NCBI GenBank assembly: GCA_024637255.1
Contig: JAGXFO010000015.1
Location: 62,001 to 126,000 of the forward strand
Length of the DNA: 64,000 nt
From: Sulfurovum sp.
Lineage (GTDB): Bacteria; Campylobacterota; Campylobacteria; Campylobacterales; Sulfurovaceae
Direction of reading: 5' to 3'
The stretch's first letter is position 1. The number at the start of each line of letters is the position of its first letter. This document shows, in pieces, positions 26,845 through 36,292 of this stretch. The translations under genes and the position numbers were made by a program. Below the pieces are notes generated by a model. The model made no database searches, was not told where the DNA came from, and worked only from the letters and a program-made list of their open reading frames with translations.

Positions 26845-27749
26845 TTCTCACTCCTTTTTGTATTTAGTACCCAGAGCAACAGTAAAATAAACACTGCACC
26901 CAGAGGGTAAAGAATGAGGAGTTTTTGATTAAGATAGTTTTCGCTTCGTATGGGGCTTGGTTCCAAGACATCTATCTTTTTGTATATTTGGGAAAGGGCT
27001 TGGGCCGAAGAAGCTGAATAGCTGTTTCCCCCACTGCTTTTGGCGATAGTCTCAAGAAGCGCCGCATCATAATCAGACTTTTTCCCTATGCCTATGGTGT
27101 AAATTTTGATGCCCAGTGCTTTGGCTTTGTTGACAGCGTCTTTGGGAGAGGTGCGCCCTGCATTGTGATAGCCGTCGGTAAGTAAAATAATGGCTTTGTT
27201 TTGGGCTTCTCCGTAAGAAAGGGTGCGTATAGACTGCATGATAGCATCTCCCAGAGCAGTGCTTTCTCCTGCTAAGCCTACATTGGTCATTTCGAGCAGA
27301 TAAGAGAGGGATTCCAAATCATAAGTAAGCGGTGAGGCAGTGTAGGCGAAAGTACCAAAAATGACAACACCCATGTTGTCATCAAAACGTTTTTCTATGA
27401 AATTCCTGGAGAGCAGCAAGGTGGTTTCATATTTCGTTTTAAATCGGTCCTCTTTGTCAAATCCGCTTTGCGCCATAGAGCCGCTGGCATCCAGAGCCAA
27501 GACCAGATCGCGGCCTTTTTTATGTTGAGTGAGGCTTGCGTCATAGACAAAAGGTTTGGCAAGAGCAAAGACCATGAGGGCAAACAGCGCTATTTTGAGC
27601 CAAGGCTCCCAATTTAACAGAGGACTTTGCCTTGTAATCCACGAAAGTTTGGGAAAATAGTAGGGCCTAGTGTACTGCTTGCACCAAAAAAAGCAGGGTA
27701 GTAGTAACAATAAAAATAGGAGGTAGGGCGAGCCAACGGTAAAATGCAT
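26841..27749 (-). CDS. BatA-like VWA membrane protein
   Basis: 302-aa membrane protein with two N-terminal hydrophobic segments, a VWA domain with MIDAS motif ALDASGSMAQSG (about residue 86) and a C-terminal membrane anchor (LLILYPLGAVFILLLLWVL). It is the first gene of the operon BatA–BatB/TPR–BatD–MoxR–DUF58. Usually moxR comes first in such operons, so the order here is different. Confidence 0.9.
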   Translation of the reverse strand: MHFTVGSPYLLFLLLLLPCFFWCKQYTRPYYFPKLSWITRQSPLLNWEPWLKIALFALMVFALAKPFVYDASLTQHKKGRDLVLALDASGSMAQSGFDKEDRFKTKYETTLLLSRNFIEKRFDDNMGVVIFGTFAYTASPLTYDLESLSYLLEMTNVGLAGESTALGDAIMQSIRTLSYGEAQNKAIILLTDGYHNAGRTSPKDAVNKAKALGIKIYTIGIGKKSDYDAALLETIAKSSGGNSYSASSAQALSQIYKKIDVLEPSPIRSENYLNQKLLILYPLGAVFILLLLWVLNTKRSEK

Positions 27750-27924
27750 AAAGATATTTTACCATTTGTATACTAATTTTAGTATAATTTAAAATTGAAC
27801 AAAGTTGGGAGAGGGCCACTTGGGAGTATTTATTATCCTTGGACTAATAGTTTTTTGATAATTACTCTCAACCTAATTATTTTTTAAGAAAAGGAAGACT
27901 ATACTGCCCGAAATCGACAAGAGT

Positions 27925-27944
27925 GATAACAATTATCATTTATC
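27925..27944. promoter_or_regulatory. Fur-box-like site before feoB
   Basis: The 20-nt stretch 27925–27944 (GATAAC, AATTATCATT, TATC) closely matches the Fur consensus of alternating GATAAT/ATCATT blocks. Its position 26 nt before the feoB start fits iron-dependent repression. Confidence 0.65.
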
Positions 27945-27971
27945 TATTAAAACACTTTCCAAGGAAACCAT

Positions 27972-30095
27972 GTGGAAAAAATAACCATTGCATTGGCAGG
28001 ACAGCCTAACGTAGGGAAAAGTTCACTGATTAATGCCATCTCCAATGCAAGACTCAAGGTGGGTAACTTTTCAGGGGTAACCGTAGACAAAACAGAGGTA
28101 GAATTTAAAATCTGCGATAAACTAGCCTGCAGGGATTACGAGGTCCATATTATTGATCTTCCTGGAGCCTACTCTTTAACCGACTACACCATAGAGGAAA
28201 AAGTAACCAAAAGTTTTTTACAAAGTGATGAGTATGATATTATCGTCAATGTAGTCGACTCAACAAACCTCCAAAGAAATCTGTTATTCACGACACAACT
28301 TCTTGAGACAGGCAAAAAAGTGATTGTAGCACTCAATATGGATGATGAGGCACAAAAAGAAGGTATAAAAATAGACGAGAAACAGCTCTCGGCTATACTT
28401 GGAGTACCCTGTATCAAAACCTCTGCATCGGCAAAAACAGGTATTGAGGCCCTCAAAGCAGCGATTATTAAAGTACACGCAGCCAAGGAGACGGGAGCAA
28501 AAGTAATCTATAGCAATCCGATAGAAGAAGAGATTGGGGTGATTGTAGATTTCTTGAAAGAAAAAAAGTATCAAAGCACTATTCCTTACCGTCAGCTTGC
28601 AGTGAGATTGTTGCAAGAAAACGTGGATGTGTATAGAAAAATGCATGATGAGCCTATCTGGATAGAAATGTTGCCTATCGTTAGAGAAGGCCTCAATCAT
28701 CTTTATCTGCATAGCAACACAAAAGACTTAAGCGAGATTTTCGCAGATGAACATTTTGCCTTTGCCAAAGGGGCGAAGATGGAAGTGATGTCGGTGACAG
28801 GCATGAAAGCAAAAAATCTTACCCAGCAGATAGACAACCTCCTTATTAACAAATTTTTAGGTATTCCGTTATTTTTGTTTTTTATGTGGGGATTGTTTCA
28901 GCTCACCTTTGAGTTGGGTTCTGTCCCCATGGATTACATCGATCTGGCCTTTGGATGGTTTGGTGATCAGGTGAAGTTTATACTGGGTCAGGGTGAGTTG
29001 GGTTCACTGATCGCAGATGGGATGATCGCAGGGGTGGGAGCGGTGGTGATGTTCCTACCCAATATCATCATTTTATTTGTAGGTATCGCCTTGCTTGAGA
29101 CCACAGGCTACATGAGCCGTGTAGCTTTTCTACTGGACGGTTTTTTTCATAAATTTGGACTTCACGGAAAAAGCTTTATCCCTCTTGTCACGGGATTTGG
29201 GTGTTCGGTCCCCGCATATATGGCAGCGCGCACACTTAAAAATGAAAAAGACAGGCTCATTACACTTTTTATCATAGGGTTTATGTCGTGTGGTGCAAGA
29301 CTTCCTATTTATGTTCTTTTTGCAGGAGCATTCTTTGCAGAAGAACAGGCGGGAAACATTTTATTTATTATTTATATCTCAGGTGCAATGCTGGGACTGT
29401 TCGCGGCAAAAATACTTAAAATGTTTGTTTTCAAAGGCGAAGATGAGCCTTTTGTAATGGAAATGCCAAAGTATCGCATGCCTTCATTTAAGCTCATTTG
29501 GCACACCGTGTACGGGCAGGCAAAGTCTTATCTTAAGAAGGCAGGAACATTTATCTTGGCGGCTTCTGTGCTCATATGGTTTGCAAGTAATTACCCTAAA
29601 AATATAATACTTGAGACAGAGTATGAAGTAAAAATAGAACAAGCATCCAACGACGAAGTAAAAACACAGCTTCATAATCAGCTTTCACTTGCTTTGCTTG
29701 AACAAAGTTATTTGGGAAAAATAGGGCATGCTTCGGAACCATTCTTTGCACCGCTTGGGTTTGACTGGCGTATGGCGGTAGCACTTGAAGCTGGGCTTGC
29801 GGCAAAAGAAGTGGTTGTTTCTACTTTGGGGGTGCTTTATGCGCTTGGAGACAAGGTGGATGAAGGCAACGAAGGACTTATCGCACAGATAAAAGCCAAT
29901 ATACCCTTTGCATCAGCTATTGCATTTATCGTGTTTGTTATGATCTACCTGCCTTGCTTGGCTGCTTCCATGGTATTTGCCAAAGAGGCCGGTGGATGGA
30001 AATATTTGGTATATTTATTTGCAATGACATCTGCCACTGCGTGGATACTCAGTTTTATAGTGTACAGAGTGACGCTACTCATAGTAGGAATATAA
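27972..30095 (+). CDS. feoB: Ferrous iron transporter FeoB
   Basis: 707-aa inner-membrane Fe2+ transporter with a cytoplasmic G domain. G1 is GQPNVGKSS, G2 GNFSGVTVD, G3 DLPGAYS and G4 LNMDD, all in the first 120 residues. The two gate regions follow, including TGFGCSVPAYMAARTL. The start is GTG at 27972 behind AAGGAAAC; an ATG two bases earlier is out of frame. It is followed by feoA after 1 nt, the reverse of the E. coli order. Confidence 0.97.
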   Translation: MEKITIALAGQPNVGKSSLINAISNARLKVGNFSGVTVDKTEVEFKICDKLACRDYEVHIIDLPGAYSLTDYTIEEKVTKSFLQSDEYDIIVNVVDSTNLQRNLLFTTQLLETGKKVIVALNMDDEAQKEGIKIDEKQLSAILGVPCIKTSASAKTGIEALKAAIIKVHAAKETGAKVIYSNPIEEEIGVIVDFLKEKKYQSTIPYRQLAVRLLQENVDVYRKMHDEPIWIEMLPIVREGLNHLYLHSNTKDLSEIFADEHFAFAKGAKMEVMSVTGMKAKNLTQQIDNLLINKFLGIPLFLFFMWGLFQLTFELGSVPMDYIDLAFGWFGDQVKFILGQGELGSLIADGMIAGVGAVVMFLPNIIILFVGIALLETTGYMSRVAFLLDGFFHKFGLHGKSFIPLVTGFGCSVPAYMAARTLKNEKDRLITLFIIGFMSCGARLPIYVLFAGAFFAEEQAGNILFIIYISGAMLGLFAAKILKMFVFKGEDEPFVMEMPKYRMPSFKLIWHTVYGQAKSYLKKAGTFILAASVLIWFASNYPKNIILETEYEVKIEQASNDEVKTQLHNQLSLALLEQSYLGKIGHASEPFFAPLGFDWRMAVALEAGLAAKEVVVSTLGVLYALGDKVDEGNEGLIAQIKANIPFASAIAFIVFVMIYLPCLAASMVFAKEAGGWKYLVYLFAMTSATAWILSFIVYRVTLLIVGI

Positions 30096-30096
30096 T

Positions 30097-30330
30097 ATGG
30101 TTTTGAGTGATTTACGAAAAGGCGACAAGGCAGAGATTGTTAAGATACATGCAGACAAGGCACTAAAGGACAGGTTGACCTCTTTTGGTGTAATGCGGGG
30201 TGAAATACTGTGGATCAAGGGCTGCTCTATTGCCAAACAGACGATGGAGATAGAAGTAGGTTCAACCCTTATAGCTTTGCGCGCAGATGAGGCTAGAAAA
30301 ATAGAAGTGATACAAATAGCCAAGCAATAG
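30097..30330 (+). CDS. feoA: FeoA SH3-like iron-transport accessory protein
   Basis: 77-aa cytoplasmic SH3-like protein that interacts with FeoB during Fe2+ uptake. The family pattern is DLRKGDKAEIVKI, LKDRLTSFGVMRGE and VGSTLIALRADEARKIEV. It is directly downstream of feoB and would share its Fur control. Confidence 0.93.
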   Translation: MVLSDLRKGDKAEIVKIHADKALKDRLTSFGVMRGEILWIKGCSIAKQTMEIEVGSTLIALRADEARKIEVIQIAKQ

Positions 30331-30358
30331 AAGCTTTGGTATGCTTGAAGATGAATCT

Positions 30359-30392
30359 GCCTTGTCTTCTTCGCGGGCCAAGGCTATATTGA
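30359..30392 (+). terminator. Possible weak terminator after feoA
   Basis: The stem GCCTTG (30359–30364)/CAAGGC (30379–30384) is short with a 14-nt loop and only an AT-rich tail, so it is a weak candidate. A TATAAT box for the next gene follows at 30406. Confidence 0.3.
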
Positions 30393-30439
30393 TAATTTTT
30401 TTTGATATAATCACCCACTAAAACACAAAATGGAAAAGA

Positions 30440-32107
30440 ATGATAAGTATTAAACATCGCGCAAGACATCTATGTATAGGAATCGGGCTCATTTCAGTGC
30501 TCATGTTCACGCAGGGCGCAAATGCAAATGTAGAATTTAATGAAGAAGCCTCTACCGTGATGATGGATTCATTGCAGATACAGCCTAAAAACAGTTTTTT
30601 AAGACAATTATATACAGAGCTTCTCTTTGTACCTGTATGGATAGATGAAGAGTCTCTTTCTTCATTAGGCATAGAGCTTTTTTCACAAATAAAAGAAGAC
30701 AAAACCTTGCAGAGCAGCTCAAAACTTTATCAGGATGCTCTGCGCTTGGAAGAAAAAGCTGCAGAGATCTATACGGACGCGAGCACGGTGGCTCAAAAGG
30801 TCGACCTCGAATTTAAAATGTCTCAGCTCTATAGCGGATATGCTGATTATACTTTGTATGGAAGCATTAACTGGGGCGCCTTTCAGGATAGGATCCATAA
30901 TTTGAAAGTGGAAGAGATCGCGGCAGCGTGGGTAACCTATAAGCCCAAGTTCGGCGCGGTTTCACTTTTGGAGGGTGCAGTAATGGGTGGAGGTTTGAAA
31001 AAGATGTTCAAGCAAGCCGAGCCTCAGGGATACGGATACAAACAGCTCCGTGAAGCGCTTATCAAATATATAGAGATAGAAAAAAATGGCGGATGGGAAT
31101 CTCTTCCAATCAAAGAAACACTAAATGCTGGAAATTCCTATGATATTATTCCCTCTTTGCGAGAAAGACTTCGTATCACAGAAGACTACACGACATGTAG
31201 CGAAGAAGAAGGAAAGGTATATGACACCTGTTTAAAAGATGCGGTGATGCATTTTCAAAAACGACACGGCCTGGTTGACAAAGGGGTGATGGGACCAGAG
31301 ACCATCGCTGCACTCAATGTTCCTGTGAAAGAGCGTATTGAGCAGATGCGTTTAAATCTGGATCGTATCAAGTGGCTCAATGAGCGCAATGAAAAACGAC
31401 ATATTATGATAAATATACCTGCATTCACACTCTTTTTTGAAGAAGATAAAGCATTGCGTCAGGAGATGAAAGTGATTACGGGAACAAAAAAGAACCCTAC
31501 ACCCATCTTTTCCAATCGTGTGCAGACAATCGTACTCAACCCTTATTGGAATGTACCTAAGAGCATTATACAAAAAGAGATGATTCCAAAATTACTCAGA
31601 AATTCGAATGCTATGAAAAAAGAAGGCATAGAGATACACAACGGCTGGGGAGAGGACGCAGAAAAAATAAGTGCCAGCTCTGTAGACTGGGGCCAATACC
31701 TTTACAGTAAGTCAATGCCCTATCGTTTTGCCCAGGTGCCGGGTAATGGCAACGCGCTGGGAAGACTGAAATTTTTATTTCCAAACAAGTTTGCGGTCTA
31801 CATGCACGATACACCCACTAAACATCTGTTTGACCGAAATGTACGCGCTTTTAGTCATGGCTGCATCCGTTTGTCCAAGCCAAAAGAGTTGATGGAAACA
31901 TTCTCTACATTTAACGAAACGGTCGATATGGAAAAAGCAGAAAAGCAGCTTGAAGGCAAGAAGAATGCTTATTTGAATCTGCCAAACAGAGTTCCCATTG
32001 ATGTCATTTATTTGACTTCGTATGTAGATTATGATGGGGTAGTGCAGTTTAGAAATGACATTTATGACTATGACAAAATGCAGCTTCTCTCCTACAGAAA
32101 GTGGTAA
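30440..32107 (+). CDS. YcbB-type L,D-transpeptidase
   Basis: 555-aa periplasmic enzyme that makes or remodels 3-3 cross-links or attaches proteins to peptidoglycan. It has a signal peptide (GIGLISVLMFTQGANA), an alpha-helical scaffold region, a peptidoglycan-binding domain near residues 230–290 (DAVMHFQKRHGLVDKGVMGPETIAALN) and a C-terminal YkuD catalytic domain with HDTPTKHLF and the active Cys in FSHGCIRLS. These features and the length match the YcbB/LdtD family. Its stop overlaps the coaE start (TAATG). Confidence 0.9.
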   Translation: MISIKHRARHLCIGIGLISVLMFTQGANANVEFNEEASTVMMDSLQIQPKNSFLRQLYTELLFVPVWIDEESLSSLGIELFSQIKEDKTLQSSSKLYQDALRLEEKAAEIYTDASTVAQKVDLEFKMSQLYSGYADYTLYGSINWGAFQDRIHNLKVEEIAAAWVTYKPKFGAVSLLEGAVMGGGLKKMFKQAEPQGYGYKQLREALIKYIEIEKNGGWESLPIKETLNAGNSYDIIPSLRERLRITEDYTTCSEEEGKVYDTCLKDAVMHFQKRHGLVDKGVMGPETIAALNVPVKERIEQMRLNLDRIKWLNERNEKRHIMINIPAFTLFFEEDKALRQEMKVITGTKKNPTPIFSNRVQTIVLNPYWNVPKSIIQKEMIPKLLRNSNAMKKEGIEIHNGWGEDAEKISASSVDWGQYLYSKSMPYRFAQVPGNGNALGRLKFLFPNKFAVYMHDTPTKHLFDRNVRAFSHGCIRLSKPKELMETFSTFNETVDMEKAEKQLEGKKNAYLNLPNRVPIDVIYLTSYVDYDGVVQFRNDIYDYDKMQLLSYRKW

Positions 32108-32700
32108 TGGCTTTTAAATATGCTATAGCACTCACCGGAGGTATTGCTACGGGAAAAAGCTCAGTAGCATCCAAATTTGCTGCCTTTGGGTTTCATGCGA
32201 TAGATGCGGACAAAATAGCCCATCAAGTACTTGATGAACAAAGTCAAGCTATTGCTGATATTTTTGGCTCAGAGTTTGTTTCACAATCTAAAGTGGACAG
32301 AAAAGCTTTGGGTACTGAGGTATTTGCAGACAGCAGTAAACGTAAAAAACTTGAAGAATTACTTCATCCTCTTATCTACAAGGAGATAGAACGACTATCC
32401 GAAGAAGAAGATATATGGCAAAAACCCTATTTTATAGATATCCCACTTTTTTTTGAAACGAAGCGTTATCCTATAGTAAAATCTTTGGTCATTTATGCGA
32501 ACAAAGAGCAACAGATGAAACGCCTTATGTCTCGAGAGAGATACAGCGAAGAAGAAGCACTTGCTCGTATACAGTCTCAAATACCTATAGAAGAAAAGCG
32601 CAAACAGGCAAGTTATGTTATAGATAATAGTGGTACACTTGCACAATTGCAAAAAGAATGCGAACGCGTAAAAGAGGAGATACTCAATGACTGTAACTAA
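32107..32700 (+). CDS. coaE: Dephospho-CoA kinase
   Basis: 197-aa P-loop kinase that makes coenzyme A from dephospho-CoA in the last step of the pathway. It has the family N-terminus ALTGGIATGKSSV (Walker A), IDADKIAHQVL, and the lid Arg in the RLMSRERYSEEEA segment. An in-frame GTG two codons upstream is possible, but the ATG in TAATG fits coupling with the preceding gene. It overlaps dapF by 14 nt. Confidence 0.94.
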   Translation: MAFKYAIALTGGIATGKSSVASKFAAFGFHAIDADKIAHQVLDEQSQAIADIFGSEFVSQSKVDRKALGTEVFADSSKRKKLEELLHPLIYKEIERLSEEEDIWQKPYFIDIPLFFETKRYPIVKSLVIYANKEQQMKRLMSRERYSEEEALARIQSQIPIEEKRKQASYVIDNSGTLAQLQKECERVKEEILNDCN

Positions 32701-33433
32701 GTATTCAGCCAACGGCAATGATTTTGTATTACTGCTGGCACAAGAAAAAGAAGACAGGTCGGCATTGGCACAAAAACTGTGCCACAGGCAAAATGGTGTG
32801 GGCGCAGACGGTTTGATTGTGGTGCTGCCTCATCCTGAGTATGACTTTGAATGGGAATTCTATAATTCAGACGGCTCTCGTGCGGATATGTGCGGAAATG
32901 GAAGTAGAGCCGTAGCCCATTTTGCACATGAAAAGGGTATTAGCAAAGACAATAAAGCAGAATTTTTGACCGGAGCAGGGGTGATTCGTGCCACCATTAA
33001 CGGACTTTATGTGGTAAGCGATATGGTTCCTCCTAAAATCATCAGAGACGACATAGAAGAGTATGGAGAAAAGTGGTGGCTTATCAATTCAGGAGTGCCC
33101 CATCTTGTGGCTGTACGTGACAATATTGATGTTTTCGACACTGATCAGGCAAGAGCCTTGCGTCAAAAATACAATGCCAATGTAAACATTTGTAAAGTGC
33201 AGGATGATACTCTGTACGTACGCACTTATGAGCGTGGAGTAGAAGATGAAACGTTGGCGTGTGGTACAGGTATGGTGGCATGTTTTATTCGCAACCACAA
33301 AGAGGGAAAAATTGTAGATAGGATTAAAGTGCAGCCTAAAAGCGGAGATGAACTCTATGTGAGCTACGAAGAAGGTGTCTATAGGTTTGGCGGCAAGGTG
33401 AGCAAAACTTTTGTTGCCGATGTCCTGCTATAA
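32687..33433 (+). CDS. dapF: Diaminopimelate epimerase
   Basis: 248-aa racemase of lysine and peptidoglycan synthesis that converts LL-DAP to meso-DAP. Both catalytic cysteines are visible: DMCGNGSRAVAHF and ETLACGTGMVAC. The N-terminus KYSANGNDFVLL is typical. It shares the operon with coaE. Confidence 0.96.
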   Translation: MTVTKYSANGNDFVLLLAQEKEDRSALAQKLCHRQNGVGADGLIVVLPHPEYDFEWEFYNSDGSRADMCGNGSRAVAHFAHEKGISKDNKAEFLTGAGVIRATINGLYVVSDMVPPKIIRDDIEEYGEKWWLINSGVPHLVAVRDNIDVFDTDQARALRQKYNANVNICKVQDDTLYVRTYERGVEDETLACGTGMVACFIRNHKEGKIVDRIKVQPKSGDELYVSYEEGVYRFGGKVSKTFVADVLL

Positions 33434-33460
33434 TATATCAATTATTTAAAAAGGTTATAT

Positions 33461-34096
33461 ATGAAATTTATCATTCTTTTTATGGCTGTGGCAGTGAGTC
33501 TTTTTGCCAATGACTTTGATCAGGCAGTAGAAGACTATACCAAGGGCGATTATGCTAAAGCACTTAATGCTTTTGATGCATTGGCCAAAGAGGGCGACGC
33601 AAAAGCGCAGTACAATGTCGGGCTTATCTATGCCAATGGCAAAGGAGCCACCAAAGATTTGGTCAAGGCGCAAAAGTGGTATGAAAAGGCAGCAAGCCAG
33701 GGAAATGGTCCTGCACAGTACAATTTGGCACAAATGTACCATGTTGCAGCACAAAATGATGTGCATGCTTATGAAAAAGCCAAATACTGGTATGAAAAAG
33801 CTGTAGAGTCCGGTGTGATGCAGGCACACAACAACCTTGCTTCTTTTTACATGGAAGGAAAAGGCGTAGAGAAGGACCAGAAAAAAGCATTGGAACTGTT
33901 CCAGAAAGCAGCAAGTATGGGCGACAGTTCTGCCCAAGTCAATGTGGCTGTATTGTATGCATGGGGAGATGGTGTCACCCATGACAAAATGAAAGCGTAT
34001 GAAAATTTAAAAAAAGCATTGGCTGCAGGACAAAGTGAAGCAAGCGGATATCTTGATACCCTATGTAGAGAGAGTGCATGGGTTTGCAAGGACTAG
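33461..34096 (+). CDS. Secreted Sel1-repeat protein
   Basis: 211-aa protein with a signal peptide (IILFMAVAVSLFA) and about four Sel1 repeats (YNVGLIYANGKGATKDLVKAQKWYEKAA and similar). Unlike the Sel1 protein at 19232 it lacks the paired cysteines except near the end. It was probably added to the coaE–dapF transcript; role unknown. Confidence 0.85.
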   Translation: MKFIILFMAVAVSLFANDFDQAVEDYTKGDYAKALNAFDALAKEGDAKAQYNVGLIYANGKGATKDLVKAQKWYEKAASQGNGPAQYNLAQMYHVAAQNDVHAYEKAKYWYEKAVESGVMQAHNNLASFYMEGKGVEKDQKKALELFQKAASMGDSSAQVNVAVLYAWGDGVTHDKMKAYENLKKALAAGQSEASGYLDTLCRESAWVCKD

Positions 34097-34199
34097 GCCG
34101 TCTCACTTTTAAGTATTTCTTGGCTACAATTTCAGCCAGCAAAATGTAAATGACCGCAGAAGCACTTCTGTCTCATGGTACTTATGCGACAAAACAATT

Positions 34200-34274
34200 G
34201 CTCGATTAACTCAGCGGTAGAGTGCCTCCATGACATGGAGGTGGCCACAAGTTCGAATCTTGTATCGGGCACCA
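34200..34274 (+). tRNA. tRNA-Val (GAC)
   Basis: The acceptor stem GCTCGAT pairs with ATCGGGC, the anticodon loop ATGACAT (anticodon GAC) sits in a CCTCC/GGAGG stem, and the T loop contains GTTCGAATC. CCA is encoded at 34272–34274. Confidence 0.95.
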
Positions 34275-34420
34275 TATGAAACAGCACCTCAAATATTTCC
34301 CCCCTGTCTAAATCATACTCTATTGGCGCATATTTAAATAACCATCGAGAAGTACTTCCCAGAAAATGGCACTTGTTGTTAGAATTGGCGATATTAATTA
34401 TTTTCTATCCAACTTTTAGT

Positions 34421-34456
34421 TATAATAATCCCATTTTTAACGTTGCAGCGTAGGCA
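34421..34456 (+). promoter_or_regulatory. thrS promoter −10 and leader
   Basis: A TATAAT box at 34421–34426 lies about 50 nt before the TTG start. TAGGCA at 34451 is shared with other translation-gene leaders in the window. Confidence 0.45.
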
Positions 34457-34477
34457 GCGATAACACAAAGGGCTAAT

Positions 34478-36292
34478 TTGAGCGAAAATCTTATCGGTTA
34501 CATCGATGACCAGGGCAATATCATAGATACACAGAGCGCAGGGGATAGTTGTACAGCAACACCCGTAGAGTACGACAACTCTGACGCGGCTTTAGAGATA
34601 ATCCGTCACTCCACCGCACACCTTATGGCACAAGCAATCACGGAACTTTATCCAAACTCACAGTTTTTTGTTGGTCCGGTGGTAGATGAAGGCTTTTATT
34701 ATGATTTCAGAGTAGATGAGAAGATAGGTGAAGATGACCTAAAAACCATCGAAAAAAAGATGAAAGATCTCATCAAGAAAAAGTACAAGATAGAAAAGTA
34801 CGAGATAAGCAAGTCAGAAGCCTTGGAAAAATTTGCAAATGATGACTTAAAACAAAAAGTCATGTCCCGCATCACGGATGACGTCTTGTCTGTCTATAAG
34901 CAAGGTGAATTTGAAGACTTGTGTCGCGGACCCCATGTGCCGGCACTTCGTTTTTTGCACAACTTTAAGTTGACACGTGTGGCAGGAGCCTATCTTGGCG
35001 GCGATGAAAATGCCGAAATGCTTACACGTATTTACGGAATCGCCTTTGCGGACAAAGAAGCATTAAATGAGCATATGCTCATGCTGGAAGAAGCCAAAAA
35101 GCGTGACCATCGTAAAATAGGTAACGAAATGGAACTCTTCATGTTTAATGAAGAAGCAGGAGCAGGACTTCCTTTTTGGCTCCCAAAAGGTGCTAGACTG
35201 AGAAATAAGCTCGAAGCTATCTTGCATAAAGCACACCGTACGAGAGGGTATGAGCCGGTTCGCGGACCTGAGATACTCAAGTCGCAAATGTGGCATACTT
35301 CAGGACACTTTGCCTGTTATGGTGAAAATATGTACTTAACCGAAATAGACGGACAAGAATATGGGCTTAAGCCAATGAACTGTATAGGGCATATCCAAAT
35401 CTTTAAACATTCCGGAAAGTCATACAGGGACCTGCCTTTGCGTTATTATGAGTATGGAACGGTGCATAGACATGAAAAGTCAGGTGTATTGCACGGTTTA
35501 CTCAGAGTGCGAGAATTTGCACAGGATGATGCACATATTTTTTGTACGCCGGACCAGATAAAGTCTGTTATTCTTGAAGTCGTTGAGTTTGTCGATTCAG
35601 TGATGAAGCTTTTTAACTTTAACTATACGATGGAAGTGGCAACCAAACCCGAAAAAGCCATCGGTGATGATGCCGTATGGGAGCTTGCAACACAGGGCAT
35701 CAAAGATGCATTGACCGAAAACAACCTGCCTTTTGATATAGATGAGGGCGGTGGAGCATTTTATGGTCCTAAGATCGATGTGAAGATCACCGATGCGCTT
35801 GGGCGAAAATGGCAGTGTGGTACAGTGCAGGTAGATTTTAACCTCCCTGAGCGTTTTAATGCAGAGTATGTAGGCGAAGACAACGAGCGCCACAGTCCGG
35901 TAATGATACACAGAGCCATTTTGGGTTCGTTTGAACGTTTCATTGCTATCTTGACTGAACACTATGCGGGAGAGTTTCCTTTTTTCTTGGCTCCGGTACA
36001 AGTCATTTTTGTCCCGATAGCAGAGTCACATGTTGCCTATGCAAATAAACTTAAGGCTGAGCTGCTTTATAAGGACATTGATGCAGATGTCTATGATAAG
36101 AATGATTCGCTCAATAAACGCGTACGTAACGCAGAAAAGCAGCGTGTGCCTTATGTAGTTATTATTGGTGACGAAGAAGTGGCAAATAAAACAGTCGCAA
36201 TTCGTGACAGAAGAGCCAAAGAACAGTATAATCTTACACAAGACGAATTTATGGTAAAATTAACACAACAACTTCAAGAAGGTAAAATTTGA
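34478..36292 (+). CDS. thrS: Threonyl-tRNA synthetase
   Basis: 604-aa class II aminoacyl-tRNA synthetase. Editing-domain histidines lie in HSTAHLMAQA, and the zinc-binding segment KPMNCIGHIQIF and class II motif 2 (YRDLPLRYYEYGTVHRHEKSG) are present. The anticodon-binding domain is C-terminal. It is shorter than the E. coli enzyme by about 38 residues because the N-terminal TGS domain is reduced to a short lead. The start is TTG at 34478 with AAAGGG upstream. It heads thrS–infC–rpmI–rplT. Confidence 0.96.
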   Translation: MSENLIGYIDDQGNIIDTQSAGDSCTATPVEYDNSDAALEIIRHSTAHLMAQAITELYPNSQFFVGPVVDEGFYYDFRVDEKIGEDDLKTIEKKMKDLIKKKYKIEKYEISKSEALEKFANDDLKQKVMSRITDDVLSVYKQGEFEDLCRGPHVPALRFLHNFKLTRVAGAYLGGDENAEMLTRIYGIAFADKEALNEHMLMLEEAKKRDHRKIGNEMELFMFNEEAGAGLPFWLPKGARLRNKLEAILHKAHRTRGYEPVRGPEILKSQMWHTSGHFACYGENMYLTEIDGQEYGLKPMNCIGHIQIFKHSGKSYRDLPLRYYEYGTVHRHEKSGVLHGLLRVREFAQDDAHIFCTPDQIKSVILEVVEFVDSVMKLFNFNYTMEVATKPEKAIGDDAVWELATQGIKDALTENNLPFDIDEGGGAFYGPKIDVKITDALGRKWQCGTVQVDFNLPERFNAEYVGEDNERHSPVMIHRAILGSFERFIAILTEHYAGEFPFFLAPVQVIFVPIAESHVAYANKLKAELLYKDIDADVYDKNDSLNKRVRNAEKQRVPYVVIIGDEEVANKTVAIRDRRAKEQYNLTQDEFMVKLTQQLQEGKI

